Of a stretch of 64,000 nucleotides of DNA, positions 1 to 10,879 are shown piece by piece. The stretch covers positions 16,580,001-16,644,000 of the forward strand of contig NC_059351.1 in the NCBI RefSeq assembly GCF_019703515.2. Direction: 5' to 3'. Position 1 is the first letter of the stretch; every line of letters begins with the position of its first letter. The translations under genes were made by a program, and so were the position numbers. The notes under the pieces are model-generated. The model worked only from the letters and a program-made list of their open reading frames with translations. It was not told where the DNA came from and did not search any database. The DNA is from Myxocyprinus asiaticus (Eukaryota; Chordata; Actinopteri; Cypriniformes; Catostomidae).

Positions 1-830
1 CAGTCGGCACTGACGTTCTTACGCTTGGAGCAAATTCTCCTGTTTTACCTGCCCCAAAGTGTGGAGTTTTGCTCTAATGTCAAGAATGTATTGAATTTGA
101 TTTTTACAAGCATGCCGCGTGGCCGGCACCCATACAGTAGCTCAAATGGGGAAAACCTGGTGGAGGCTTGCGGGACCTCTCATACTGCAAACATCAGGGG
201 TTTGAGCCACTTATCCCAATTCTTAGCGTCTTCATGTACGAACTTGCGAATCATGTTTTTTTAAGGTCTTATTAAATCCTTAATTAAGACCAACCTATCG
301 GTTTGCGGGTGATAAACACTGGTGCGAATCGACTTAATGCCTAATAATTCATATAGTTTGCGAAGTGTACGTGACATGAATGTTGTGCCTTAATCAGTGA
401 GGATTTACTTTGGAATCCCCACTCGGGAGATAATTTTGAAGAGTGCCTCCGCAACACTATGTGCTGAGATGTTGCATAGAGGCACTGCTTCCAGATATTG
501 TGTTGCATAATCCACCAGAACTAGTACAAATGCAGTCCACTCTAATGGCCTGACAGGGTCCATGCCAATTCTCTCGAAGTGGACCTCGCTCAGTGGCAGA
601 GGGCGCAATGGCACTTTTGGGGTGGCCAGTGGATTCACCAAATGACATTCACGGCATGCCACACACCATTTTCTCCAGAGGGAAATCCCCCTCAGGGAAG
701 CCCCTGAGAACGGGAATTCCCTTGTCTGGGTCATCCTGACATGGAGCTGATATTGATGGCCCTTGCACTGCCTCACCAGCCATAGTATCACACATCAAAC
801 CCCATGCCCCTACTTTGTAGGACCCATCCA
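1..830 (-). pseudogene. gypsy copy 1 integrase (broken, cut by window edge)
   Basis: Integrase joins the retrotransposon cDNA to host DNA. An H2C2-type zinc region ends in CVACRECHLVNP (about 625-665). The core follows with an aspartate in 'ERIGMDP' and the strand 'FVLVLVDYATQYLEAVPL'. The frame stops after GIPK at 405. Two stops are close together: one replaces the residue after GIPK and the other replaces the residue after LTD (about 392-394). Sequence from 390 down to 1 continues the core and the start of the C-terminal domain with further breaks. The second of these stops is also present in copy 2. Confidence 0.8.
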
Positions 831-979
831 CACACATTACTCTCAATAGATTCTTAAAGCCAGGCCAATTGGTTTCCAGAATTAGTGGATGGGTGAGGCG
901 GGGATTAACCGCAGCCTCGACTCTATGCATTTTTCCCCTGAATCATATCTCAATGGTAACCACCAGATACTTGTGAATG

Positions 980-1110
980 TCACCATGCACACACCTCACA
1001 TATTTTATTTTTATCCAATGCCCTGCCTTGCACCAAGCGTTGGTGGATCGAGGTTTGAAAACAACCTGTATCCACCAAAGCTTGATGTGTATCCCCTTTT
1101 ACTCTTATCG
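980..1110 (-). pseudogene. gypsy copy 1 aspartic protease
   Basis: The segment following the zinc knuckle encodes a short retropepsin-like region with the active-site sequence ALVDTGC preceded by a beta strand (IPIRVKG). This protease would cut the Gag-Pol polyprotein. The frame ends at 980, so only the first half of the fold is visible. In copy 2 the corresponding site (about 38,880-39,000) has lost the DTG triad through a small duplication and substitutions. It lies in frame with the broken gag C-terminus, as expected for one polyprotein. Confidence 0.7.
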
Positions 1111-1129
1111 GTATCCGATACACCCCTGT

Positions 1130-2115
1130 CCGATCAGGGGCAGCCTGTGGAGCATCGGGGATCCAGACCAGTTTCCCCACCTCCATCACTGGACACCACT
1201 CCTGGCTGTTCCCGGTTTCCCCGCAGCTCCAGCAGACTGGCCCAGGTCTTCCTTCCGCACTCATGGGGGCGGTCTCTCCAACCTGGAGGGGATAGCAGAG
1301 GGAGACAGGGGGGTAGGAGAGACAGACAGGGGGAAGGGTCCTCTGGACCGGGGGTGGGGGGGGGGATATGAGGCACAAGGGGTGGAGAGAGAGAATTGAG
1401 AGAAGAAGAGACTGCTTCGCCACCACCTGGGAACACCGCAATGTAGTCCTCTGCCAGCTGGGCGGCTTCCTCCAACGACACTGGGCGGTGGCACTGGACC
1501 CACTCGGACATGCCTCGGGGGCGTTGGGAAATGAACTGCTCCAGTACCACCAGATCGACAACTTCCACAACGCCACGGGTTCCCCCCACCAGCAACCATT
1601 TCTGGCAGGGGTCACGGAGCTGCTGCGCAAAAGCGAACGGGTGGCTTTCCTTCCCAAGAGCGAAAAAGCCGTCGACTCTGCTCCGGGGTCCAACCGACCC
1701 ATTGCTGGATGGCCTTCCTCAGGTGATTGTAATCCAGGAGGGTGGTGGCGGGACGTTGTTGTGATGCCAGCTGCGCTTCCCCGGAGAGCAGGGGCAACAG
1801 GCGGGCTGCCCACTGATCGGGAGGCCACCTCCAAACCTCTGCGGTCTTCTCAAACAGGTCGAGGAAGGCCTCCGGATCATCATTTGGCCCCATCTTCATG
1901 AGGGCCACCGGTGGAGTAGGCTCTGAAGAGGTTGCAGCGCCAGCCCCCTCACTGGCAATCAGGCTCCGGAGCATCTGCTGGTCCTCCACTTGTGCCTGGA
2001 GCAGGACTTGAAAGCGTTGTTCCTGCTCCTGGCGTACCTACATGAGGGCTTGATGTTGGGACTGATGGATACTGGTGAGGGTCTTGAAGACTTTGCCCAG
2101 CAGTGAGGACTCCAT
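1130..2115 (-). pseudogene. gypsy copy 1 gag (broken)
   Basis: Gag is the structural polyprotein that packages retrotransposon RNA. The frame opens with MESSLLGKV at 2115, just inside the primer site, and hits a stop near 2041. It continues through a region with 'DDPEAFLDLFEKTAEVW' and 'QWAARLLPLLSGEAQ', the SCAN/retro-gag-like capsid fold common in fish gypsy elements. The C-terminal end has a CCHC-like nucleocapsid knuckle (CWSCGETGNSQEWC, about 1185-1235) in which the expected histidine is replaced. At least two frame changes occur near 1610 and 1500. The homologous gag in copy 2 (39,285-40,028) is longer and less broken. Identification is firm; exact frame-switch points are not. Confidence 0.8.
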
Positions 2116-2133
2116 AACAGCGTTCTCCTCCAA

Positions 2134-2151
2134 AGCCGGGTTTCGGCACCA
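2134..2151 (-). other. Primer binding site, tRNA-Phe type
   Basis: On the minus strand the sequence after the LTR reads TGGTGCCGAAACCCGG, complementary to the 3' end of vertebrate tRNA-Phe including CCA. The same site, more or less mutated, is seen at 40,013-40,029 (minus) and 40,231-40,248 (plus), which links the three gypsy elements. Confidence 0.8.
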
Positions 2152-2152
2152 C

Positions 2153-2490
2153 TGTAGAAGAATCTAGGTTCGTGGACAATGGAGGAGTCAGGAGACAATG
2201 AAGCAGGTTCAAGGTCAGTCTTTTAATGTTCAGTTTTTTAGCCACTTGACGGTAACCATCAAAACAAATAAACAATTTATAAATATGGGACAAACACTCT
2301 CTCTGTGCGTGGCTGTTGTGTTTGTTTGTCACTCTCTCCACTCCTTGATGCTCTGGCATGCCTTTTCAGGTCTCCCTCCGCCATCACTATAATGAGAGAT
2401 AGGTGTTTGAGATAATTACAACTCAAGTGAGGAGCCTTACAGCTCTCCCTCTCCCGCATACAGACACATGACCACACCCCCCATGCCACA
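2153..2490 (-). repeat. 5' LTR of gypsy copy 1
   Basis: The 338-bp segment has the expected termini: on the minus strand it opens TGTGGCATGG and closes CTTCTACA. It is followed after one base by the primer site. A related solo LTR lies at 27,530-27,826 on the plus strand and fixes both ends. The partner LTR lies outside the window. Confidence 0.8.
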
Positions 2491-3123
2491 TTTACCATTT
2501 TTGGTTATATGTCCATTTGATGTTGTGATTAGAAAACTGAAACATCAACAGCATCCAAACATTCTCTCTTTCTCTCGTTTTCTCTTTTTCTCTTTCTCCC
2601 CTCTATCTAATACATTTGAGGACAACACTTCTGCTAATCTAATAGTGCATCACGCAAAGAGATGAAAGTGTCTTTCTGGCCTCCTGAGATTAGCAGCACA
2701 CGGGTGATTAATGGCTTCTTTGATGACAGTGTAATCTCCACCTACCTCTGTCATTTCTCTCCAATGCTTTCTCTCAGCACAGCCTTGACTCATAGCCTTC
2801 ATAAGCAGCTAATAAGATAATAAACCCTGTAACTTTAATTGCAAACCATTCACAGATCATATGTTGTCCATCATTTTTCTCCATCTTATGTACTTTTCCA
2901 AGAATAAGATTTTTTTCAAACTCTTTCAGTACTATGTGGACCTGTTTATAAGTCAGCATGCTGGGTACCAAAGCTGTGCAGTGTATAATATGTAAATCAC
3001 TATAATATTATTTGTGTTAATATTATATAATTGTAGTAAATGTTATCTGAAACACTGCACACACACTAATAAAACATTCAAAACAATATTCAACTTTATT
3101 CACATGTTAAGTTTCCTCTTAAA
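2491..3123. other. Non-coding flank, possibly conserved
   Basis: No gene or repeat boundary is recognised here. The stretch 2655-2790 is less AT-rich and free of low-complexity sequence, with homeobox-like core sites such as GATTAATGG. It looks like single-copy vertebrate regulatory DNA, but this is only an impression. Confidence 0.3.
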
Positions 3124-3402
3124 AGGATAGTTCACCAAAAAATGAAAATTATATCATAATTTTTTTTTCACCTTGATGTTGTTCCAAACCTGTATGACTT
3201 TCTTTCTTCCAAACACAATAGGAGACAGTTAGAAGAATGTTGACACTGCTCTTTTTTTTCCACATAATTAAAGGGGATGATGATCAAGACTGTCAGTCCC
3301 TTACATTATGCCTAACATCTTTCGTGTTCCTTTATGTAAGATATTGTAATGGGTTTGGAGCAGTATGAGGGTGAGTAAATTATGACTAAATTAAACTTAA
3401 AC
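3124..3402. repeat. Short foldback (inverted-repeat) element
   Basis: The left end reads AAAGGATAGTTCACCAAAAA and continues to 'TGTATGACTTTCTTTCTTCC'. The right end carries the reverse complement of the same kind of sequence (GAGGGTGAGTAAATTATGAC). The arrangement matches abundant non-autonomous inverted-repeat DNA elements of cyprinid genomes. Two relatives lie at 50,189-50,900 and 50,917-51,098. Confidence 0.65.
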
Positions 3403-4005
3403 ATTTTCTCATGAATCTTATCCCAGCAAGTTTTTTTTTATTTTTTATTTTTTATTTTTTTATTATGCCATTGTTATCAAAATGAGATCCTGGTATATGG
3501 TTGATGGTTCATATTTAGCAATTTCATGTCCCAGGTATAGATTTTTATTAACAGTTTTATTTTTGTTAAAAGAAGGGCTCATTAAAACTGAATTGGAAAC
3601 TTTGTTCCAGGCTTTCATCATTTATTTTTAGTACTTTTCATATGCCTGTTATGTATAGAATTCACTTTTTTAGCCTTGTCCAAGACAGAGACTGTCAATC
3701 TTAAATTATGAAAATCTATATAAAAAAATACATAATTTATTACGTTTAAAACTAATCTAAACAAAGAGTAACATCAACATAAACCATTTCAATAGTTATT
3801 GTGTGAATGTTTTTTTTTTTTTTTTCAAAAATTAAGACTGTCCCATAGTTTTGATGCCATTTCCACCACACCAAACAAAATTTTTTCAAAGTTAGTGCAC
3901 TTGTTAACCAAGTCGACAATCTTTTCAATGAACAGCATGATTGAGATGAAACATAAAGCAAGTGATGTTTGAAAAACAAACAAACAAAGACAAATCAAGG
4001 TAAAT

Positions 4006-4111
<106 letters not shown>

Positions 4112-4600
4112 CACATTTTAGAATAATAGTAAAGTTATCAAAACTATGGAATTACATAAATGGAACTATGGGAATTATGTTGTGACAAAATCCAAAATAA
4201 ATCAAAACTGTGTTATATTTTAGCATCTTCAAAGTAGTCACCCTTTGCCTAGAATTTGCAGAAATGTACTCTTTACATTTTCTCAACCAACTTCTTGAGG
4301 TATCACCCTGGGATGCTTTTTAAACAGTATTGAAGGAGTTCCCATCTATGTTGGGCACTTATTGGCTGCTTTTCTTTATTATTTGGTCCAAGTAATCAAT
4401 TTCAAAAACCTTTTTTTTTTATTTTTTATTTTTTATTTTTTTAATTATTATTTTAGTTTTATAATTAAATAAATTAATGTGACACAATTATATTTTTGTC
4501 TACAAAACTAATTTCAAACATTTAATCATACGCCTTCAGATCAAAAGAGAAAACAAAAGAGAAACATTTCAGTCAGGTGTTTCAAAAGTTGTGACCGGTA

Positions 4601-4605
<5 letters not shown>
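4112..4605 (-). pseudogene. Tc1/mariner-like transposase relic with TIR
   Basis: Read on the minus strand, 4215-4390 resembles the C-terminal part of fish Tc1-like transposases, including a recognisable 'WELLQ'-type stretch and a region before the 3' non-coding end. The transposase would cut and paste DNA at TA sites. Most of the gene, including the catalytic DDE core, is missing. The right edge (about 4565-4600) carries a Tc1-type terminal repeat, read inward as CACTACCGGTCACAACTTTTG, directly against a TA-rich microsatellite. Assignment rests on remembered family sequence and no search was run. Confidence 0.6.

Positions 4606-4633
<28 letters not shown>
4606..4633. repeat. (GT)n/(TA)n microsatellite
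   Basis: A short GT run passes into about 12 TA units beside the Tc1 terminal repeat, as is common where elements insert in TA-rich DNA. Confidence 0.85.
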
Positions 4634-4634
<1 letters not shown>

Positions 4635-5423
4635 ATAATTGTGTTTTTTTTTCCAATCAAGCTGTATCAAATTATGCAAAAAGCAAGACGTTATTATTTA
4701 ATTGTGTATATTTTGGATACATAAAATGTTATCTATGATATTAGGCAAGACAGGTATTTCCTGTGTATTAGCAAAGTAAAAAAAACAATGGGAAAAAAAC
4801 ATTACTAAAAACTATATATGTGATCATCCTCCATAGCGCACTCACACCAATTTTTACCTCTCACGCCATCGCCAACAGACAGACCTGTTACATACATTCT
4901 TCTGATTTCACCATACCACAGTGGAAAAAAGCAACCGTAGCTACACCAGCTGTCCTGGAATGGCACGATTTTGCAATGAGAACTGTTCAACCTAATGGTG
5001 TAAAGGCGGCTAATGTTTTGAAATGGGGATTGTTGGTGCTGGTTTAGTTGTTGGACAAACACAACCATGTATTAGCTAGTGAAGCTAATTGACCATTTTT
5101 ATCCCACAGTGATGCATTGTCTGGTTGACTCCAGGCCTCTGATGGACATGCCTGAGAGCAGCTGAACCATTTGTTTCAATTACAGGCCAATTACCTCTGA
5201 AAGACTCAGCAAGTGGCATCTAATGGAGTCATGATTTGTGTTTTTGAACTTTTTATTTGTCTCTGATCGTTGAATCCATGGCCAATGGACAGTTTGTTAC
5301 CAGGAATTCCCTCTTTCTGTCTCTCCCTCCCTCTCACTTTCTCTCAGTTCTCTCTCTAATGATTACCAAGTAGGGACACCATTCTGGCCTTATGATAGAC
5401 ATATACATAAAAACGATAAACAT

Positions 5424-5471
<48 letters not shown>

Positions 5472-6452
5472 CATATTAATAATACAAAAACAAAAGGAAT
5501 TGCATTACATAAAATAAAAAATAAAAATAAAAATAAAAAACACTACTACAGATCAGTTTCAAATCATTACTTTAATGGATACAAAAATAAAATTAAAATA
5601 AAATTAGTCTATACAAGTGGCTGTTCCCACTTAATTTTCTGCCAACCCCAAGATCCTCTGCTGCCAAATTTGAACTCTGAATCATCTACAGCTATAAAGC
5701 TCTTTCCTCTGTAAAGCTGAAAACTGACATTATTTATTCATGTGCACAAGTCTACCAGGGCTTCTGAGCGGAAGTCAGATCTGAAACGCAGGAGGCAGGA
5801 GCGGCTCATGAAATAAATGCTTCTGTTTATTCATTCATGCTTTGTGGCATAAATACTCAAACATTGATATAAATAAATGCAACAGTGCTTGAGCAAATCT
5901 CCTGACCTAGAAGTAGAAAAATGTGGTTTCAGGAAAATGTTTAGGAGGATGGGTTTGCAGGTAAGGTGCAATTTAATTATCATCAGAGTTCAAGACTGTA
6001 ATATTACTTAAGAGTGAAACACACCTTAAAATGGAATGACAGCAGGAAACACGGCATGACATATATGTAAGCTAAGAAGAGTTGTAATCTCTAATTATTT
6101 TAGATTTTTATTGACTTGCTTGCGTTCGCATTTTGATACAGTTTCAGAAATATAGAAATTGTGTTTTCTGTACGAGCAGAGCATTAACAGAACATAAATC
6201 TATCGCTCTCTTTTCATGCACATATTTTACTATGTGTAATCCAAATGAATAGCTGAACCTAACTGTTGTGCCTATAATTGTATTTTCTTTCTTAAAGTCG
6301 CACTGAAGTGTCTTGATGAGTGCTGTTCGATTTAACATATTTCCTACTGAAACAGGAATTGAGGGTGGGACATGTCAAATGAAAATAGCCAGTAGGCTTT
6401 AGTTTACAGCCACACACACACTTGCGCACACCTCTTTCCACCATGCTGCTCG
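4634..6452. other. Intergenic DNA with (AAT)n array and candidate conserved block
   Basis: No coding gene is supported. An (AAT)n array occupies about 5424-5472. The block 5100-5320 is unlike its AT-rich surroundings and contains CAATTACAGGCCAATTACC and other paired homeobox-like sites. A second such block is 5745-5960. The short open frames at 4805-5068 on either strand show no domain. Confidence 0.4.
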
Positions 6453-8089
6453 CAGTGGCATTGCGAGTGGGGTGAGGGCTTCGGGGGCTTAAGCCCTTGA
6501 TGTATTGTCAAAAGCCCCAGATTTTTTTGAAGATTGAAACACGTTACACTTCACAAATAAAATTATTTTCTTCGCACGTACTAGCAGTCCATCTGTCCGT
6601 GATGAAAAGCAGTTGGCACTGGATTTGATAGATTACCTCACAGCTACTTCCTGTTGGTTTAGAGGATAATTACTCCAAGTCACCCCCTTTCATTTCAAAG
6701 AATAGTTCAACAGTGAGTGAGTCAACTATAAATGCCTCGTACGTTTGGGTAGGTGTGCGTGCAGTCAGAGGAAGCTTGCTGTGCAGAGTATAAACAAGGC
6801 TTTACATGTTATTCCGCTCACCGCAGTTTTAAAGCCATCATTTTATGTGTCTGGTATTTTAATAGCCAGCTGTTAAACAGTACCTGTTCCGGCCTGTAGG
6901 TGGGACAGTTGGCAGTTGGCAGGTTTCAACAAACCGCCATTGAACAGTCATCATTCATTTGCTCATAGAGCTGGTGAGGTAATAATACAACTGTTCAACG
7001 AAAATGAGAACTTATTTCTAACTTCTAAGCTTAATAATTGTTCACAGTTTACTATGTGACCTTGTAAGTTTGTAGTATTGGGAAAATTAAATAACTTTAA
7101 CCAATAAAATGTATGTCATGAATGTATAAATACACTTACATTATAATGGAGCAATGTTTTTGTACATTTTATGAGCTAGCTACAATATTTTATCTAGATT
7201 TGATATATCCAGCTAGGCAACTGTCTGATAACATCTGTTACTGTAATGTTATCTAGTGTTGGGCAAATCAGTTGTTCCTACTTAAGCAAGCTATAACTCA
7301 TATTTAAATAAGAGATTGGTTGGCTAGCTTGCTACAACTCAGTTAATTAATCACTTTATCTAAATGTATATGTTTGTAGCCTTGTAGCACATTGTTTGGA
7401 TGCTTCATATAAGCTGACAGCTTACACCATAATATAAATCATATTTTCAGATGTGAACTGAAGACATGCAGCAAATAACAACATTTTTTAGAAAACAGAC
7501 ACTGCCAATCAGTTGGAGACAGGGGGCTCACGAGGTATGATATGACCCATGACAGAGCAGCAAATGAGAAGTGGGTTGATTTATGCAGACATTGATTTCT
7601 TTTTCTTTTTTTTTTTTCTTTTTTTTCTTCACATTTTACATTTTTCTTTAGATGTTTAGAGTTGGTCATTTACCCACATGCCATGTAAACGAATACATGT
7701 CTGTAATTTATTTTTATTTTTTCCCCCTTTACTTTAGTCAGATCAAGCATCAAATATTTGGTCAGTGAGGGTCAGCATCCAGAAGGTAGCTCACTGCTAG
7801 CTCTCCAGCACTAAATCAGTATGCTAAATAATGATATTTACCAAAGTCTTAGACCCAGTTTATTAAGTTACGCAAGTAAATTGTCATTGGCAAATAGATG
7901 ACTAATAGTTTATCACCAAACCCTTTCTTTACTTGTGTGGTTTCATGAAAATCACAAAGTATTCTGCAAGTAAATTCTAAGTAAAAAAAAAAAAAGTTAT
8001 TCATGTGACGTTACATATTTAAGTGTTACAGCAAGCATCTCAGATTTGTACATCATTTTTTACTATATATATATTTCTACTTTGTAGAT
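6453..8089 (+). other. hAT 5' non-coding region
   Basis: This lies between the proposed left end and the start of recognisable transposase. It is AT-rich, with no supported gene. A pyrimidine-rich tract sits at 7600-7635 and an A13 run near 7985. Confidence 0.4.
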
Positions 8090-8944
8090 CAACCTGTGAG
8101 GATAAGGGAAGAGCATGAAACTGTTGAAAGAACAGGAGATGATGTAGGGAGAGCTAGGGAAGATAAGGATAACCTGGGTGACCTTGAGACAGGCCCTAAA
8201 CAAGTGAAACTTGCCCAATATCCACTGAGCCATTTTAAGTTTCAAATGAGGGCATTCAATTCAATATGGTATGATAGTGTTTTCTGGCTTGAGTACTCAA
8301 AAAAAAAGATGCAGTGTTTTGCTATTGCTGTCACCAATTTGGAAAACAACATATTCAAACCAACAGAGATAAACTGCAGAGTCAGGGCTACAAAAATTGG
8401 AAGAAAGCCCTCAGTTCATTCAGGGAACATGAAAAAAACCTCTGTTCACACTGCCAGCATGGTCTCATGGCAAGGCTTCAAAAGTACAAAAAAGCATGGT
8501 GATATATGCACGCAACTGCACTCGGCTAGTATAAATGAAATCCAGGAAAGGCGTGAATACCTACGTCGCATTGTTGCAATAACAGGGTTTCTAGCAAGAC
8601 AAGGTATACCATTTTGAGGCCACAGTGAGAAAGAGAGCAGTGAGAAAGGACATTTCTTAGAGTGCTTCAAACTACTGTCTCAGTTTGACCTGTTCCTTCA
8701 GAATTACACGGTTACCTCTTATCCGAAATATCTCTCTCCAGTCTCTGAAAATGAATTCATTCAAAGCTTTGCCGAAGAGGCTACTGAGGAGATCAGGAAG
8801 GAAATTAAGTTATCTGGCTGTAATGGCAGATGAGGCAAGAGATGGCAAGAAAGAACAATTTGCTGTTGTAAAGTGATGGAACGGTTCCTGGGAAAGGTTC
8901 AAGACCTAAAAATCTTTGATGCAAAGACCATTATGAATAAAATA
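8090..8944 (+). pseudogene. hAT transposase, N-terminal part (TTF zinc finger, DUF4371)
   Basis: The frame from 8096 contains 'FNSIWYDSVFWLEYSKKKM', the start of a TTF-type zinc finger. After a frame change near 8310 it continues with CFAIAV/CYCCHQFG and 'HEKNLCSHCQHGL', which hold the cysteine and histidine ligands. Back in the first frame, 'RREYLRRIVAITGFLARQG' marks the start of the DUF4371/hAT domain found in ZMYM1-like and p52rIPK-like proteins. It continues to 'MADEARDGKKEQ', the usual first catalytic-aspartate region, and ends at the DIRS junction. At least three frame breaks are present. It would bind the transposon ends and cut DNA, but it is dead here. Confidence 0.75.
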
Positions 8945-9279
8945 GATGAGCGTGCTAGGGAATGGGAGGTCTGTGGGGGGATACCCGGCGGAGGTGGTCC
9001 CATTGGGGTCCCCAAATCGCCCCCAGTGCTAACCGCACAGGCCTCATACCCGTGGGTAGAAGGACCAGGGTGGGGAGCTGCTGGGGTGGCTTGCTTTCTT
9101 ACAAAGGCAAGCCGCGACCGCATCGTTGCCATGGACATGTTCTCGCAATGAATACATGACCCATCCACGAATGCTGTCTCTGTGTGGGCAGCGCCCAGAC
9201 ACGAAAGACAGCGATCGTGATTGTCAGAAGGCGAGAGATAATGAGCGCAACCAGGAATAACACACAAACAGAAAGTCAT
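8945..9279 (-). pseudogene. DIRS fragment A, gag N-terminus
   Basis: The 126-codon frame opens MTFCLCVIPGC and has paired cysteine/histidine motifs (CVIPGC, CLSCLG, CIHCEN) that could bind zinc. A proline- and glycine-rich linker 'GPPPPGIPPQTSHS' follows. The matching segment of copy D starts at 59,049. The last residues of the frame, after about 8945, are hAT antisense sequence and not gag. Function in the DIRS particle is inferred from position only. Confidence 0.75.
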
Positions 9280-9699
9280 CTTTAAAAAGACGCGTCTTTA
9301 AAAAGATGTTCCGTGTGTGCCGCTCTTTTAGAGAAATATACTCTTTTTATTTAATATACTCTTTTATTTCTGCCAAAGTGTCCAGGGGTGTTCTCTACAG
9401 TGCACCAGTGCACAGGGGGGAGAAGCAGCTGAAATGCGCCATCAGATCCAGCAGAGGTGAATGAACAGCCATGGGAATTCAGCTCAGTGTGCATCGACCG
9501 TTCGGCTCCGAAGAGAAAATCTGAATGTGGTTGCATACCAGCTCCTTTTATACCCGTATGTTCAGGGGAGTGGTATGCAAATACCACTCGCCAATTTTCA
9601 TTGGCCTTTTATCAAAGACCAGAGGTGTTTCGGGCTCTAAAGAGTGACCCCTAGTGTCACTACATCAACACAACGTCAAGTGAGTGACAGATAGGGAAC
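8945..9699 (-). mobile_element. DIRS retrotransposon fragment A (5' end)
   Basis: Read on the minus strand, it starts with the DIRS terminal repeat (GTTCCCTATCTGTCACTCAC at 9699) and passes a TATA-like GGTATAAAAGGAGC. It then enters gag and stops abruptly inside gag at about 8945. The same sequence opens the long element at 58,631. It interrupts the hAT transposase frame. DIRS elements insert by tyrosine recombinase, and I see no target-site duplication. Confidence 0.85.
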
Positions 9700-10142
9700 T
9701 ACAGTGCTGTCTTAATGTGTCTTGAAGAAATTGGGACACCTGTGGCAAGTAGGCCTCAGGATGAAGTTGTGCAAGTTTGCTGTGGTCTACATGATGGTAA
9801 TGTTTTTGGGTTGCACAAATATTTGCAAAGAGTGAATCTGGATTTGGCTGATGCAGTAATGTTTAAAAAAGCCATCTGTGACACACTGAAGGCAAAGAGA
9901 ACTGATGAAATGGCACAAAGCTTGTACAACAGGGCAAAGGCTATTTGTCAAGCAAATAACATAGATGATTGATCTTCATTTCCTTGACACAAACAAAAGC
10001 GAATGGAAGAGTTTGTTGTTGATCTCGGAGGCTCTGACAATCTGAAGAGGCATTTGTACTTCCCTTGTGTGGATCGGATGATTAGTGAGCTCAGTCCAAG
10101 GTTTTGAGGTGTAGGAGATAGTATTCTGAAGGGTGTGCAGAA
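9700..10142 (+). pseudogene. hAT transposase, middle part
   Basis: This resumes the hAT frame after the DIRS fragment. It has 'CFEEIGTPVASRPQDEVVQ'-like sequence and an alpha-helical stretch 'MFKKAICDTLKAKRTDEMAQ'. After a stop at 9970 it continues with 'FVVDLGGSDNLKRHLYFPC' and 'DRMISELSPRF', a region found before the C-terminal dimerisation domain in ZMYM1-like hAT proteins. It ends at the ERV1 LTR. At least three stops or shifts are present. Confidence 0.65.
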
Positions 10143-10605
10143 TTGTTGTGGCTTCTGCAGTCTTTGTGAATAATCAATTTCAAAGTCTTGGGGTTTTGAT
10201 GCCAGAAGATAGACTTTATTATCAGAGATAGCAAAGCCGAGTCAGCCTGCAGAGGAACTCCAGTAAATGGGTTCCTTCCCACTTATATATGATCTACCAA
10301 GGCATGGCCAATACATTCCATACATGTCACCATTATACATCATCCTATTCTTTGACTCCAGTCCGTTTATTTTAAGAAGTGGACAGGAGCCACCTGTGGA
10401 GGAACTTCACCATATATTTTCTCAGCAGTCATGAGATAAGTTTACCCTATGTGAGCACATTCCATTCCTATACAGGCTTCTTCATACACACACACACACT
10501 AAAATTCGTGCTTAACCATCAGAAATAATTGTAGAATAAAATGGCTATATTTACATTGATTATACTTGATTAATTTATATTCAACTTGATAAAAAATATT
10601 CTACA
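10143..10605 (-). repeat. ERV1 3' LTR
   Basis: The 463-bp LTR has TGT...ACA ends. It pairs with 23,264-23,688 and is longer because that copy lost about 34 bp after 'GATGCCAGAA'. On the minus strand it is preceded by a polypurine tract. The host side shows AAT before the LTR end and no match to the other flank. Confidence 0.85.
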
Positions 10606-10622
10606 TTTTCCCCCTCTGAGAC
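10606..10622 (-). other. ERV1 polypurine tract
   Basis: On the minus strand AGAGGGGGAAAA lies directly before the 3' LTR, where plus-strand DNA synthesis is primed. ERV2 has the equivalent tract at 30,361-30,375. Confidence 0.75.
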
Positions 10623-10879
10623 TTACATAAGTCTCACCTTCACTGTCTTTACCCAGAGTGCAGTTTCATAATTCAGTCACCTCAGCTATGCTATCTAGTG
10701 ACTAAGTTATGTCACACTGCTTCATTGCCAATTACCAGATTATGCAACCGCACTCCGGTGGAGATTACAGAACCAAATGTCTCCATTCAATTTTGATTAA
10801 GAATGGAGTAAAAGATTCTATTCCCTTATATTTTCATAATATAATTGAAACATATTAGCATGTTATCCAAATGAATATT

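Larger units (their letters stand above)
1..2490 (-). mobile_element. Gmr1-like Ty3/gypsy retrotransposon, copy 1 (5' part)
   Basis: This is the 5' part of an LTR retrotransposon read on the minus strand, cut by the window edge. In transcript order it shows an LTR, a tRNA-Phe primer site, gag with a CCHC knuckle, an aspartic protease with a DTG motif, and integrase. Integrase follows protease directly and no reverse transcriptase lies between them. The second copy at 29-42 kb has the same order, so this is the family's layout and not a deletion. Such an order among Ty3/gypsy elements is known from the Gmr1-like clade of fish and other deuterostomes. All coding parts carry stops and frameshifts, so the copy is inactive. 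Confidence 0.85.

Noticed and set aside
889..1399. Plus-strand open frames over gypsy gag/protease
   Set aside because: They are antisense to a recognised minus-strand polyprotein and have no domain of their own.
1..2490. Deletion of RT between protease and integrase in gypsy copy 1
   Set aside because: Copy 2 shows RT after integrase, so protease next to integrase is the normal layout.
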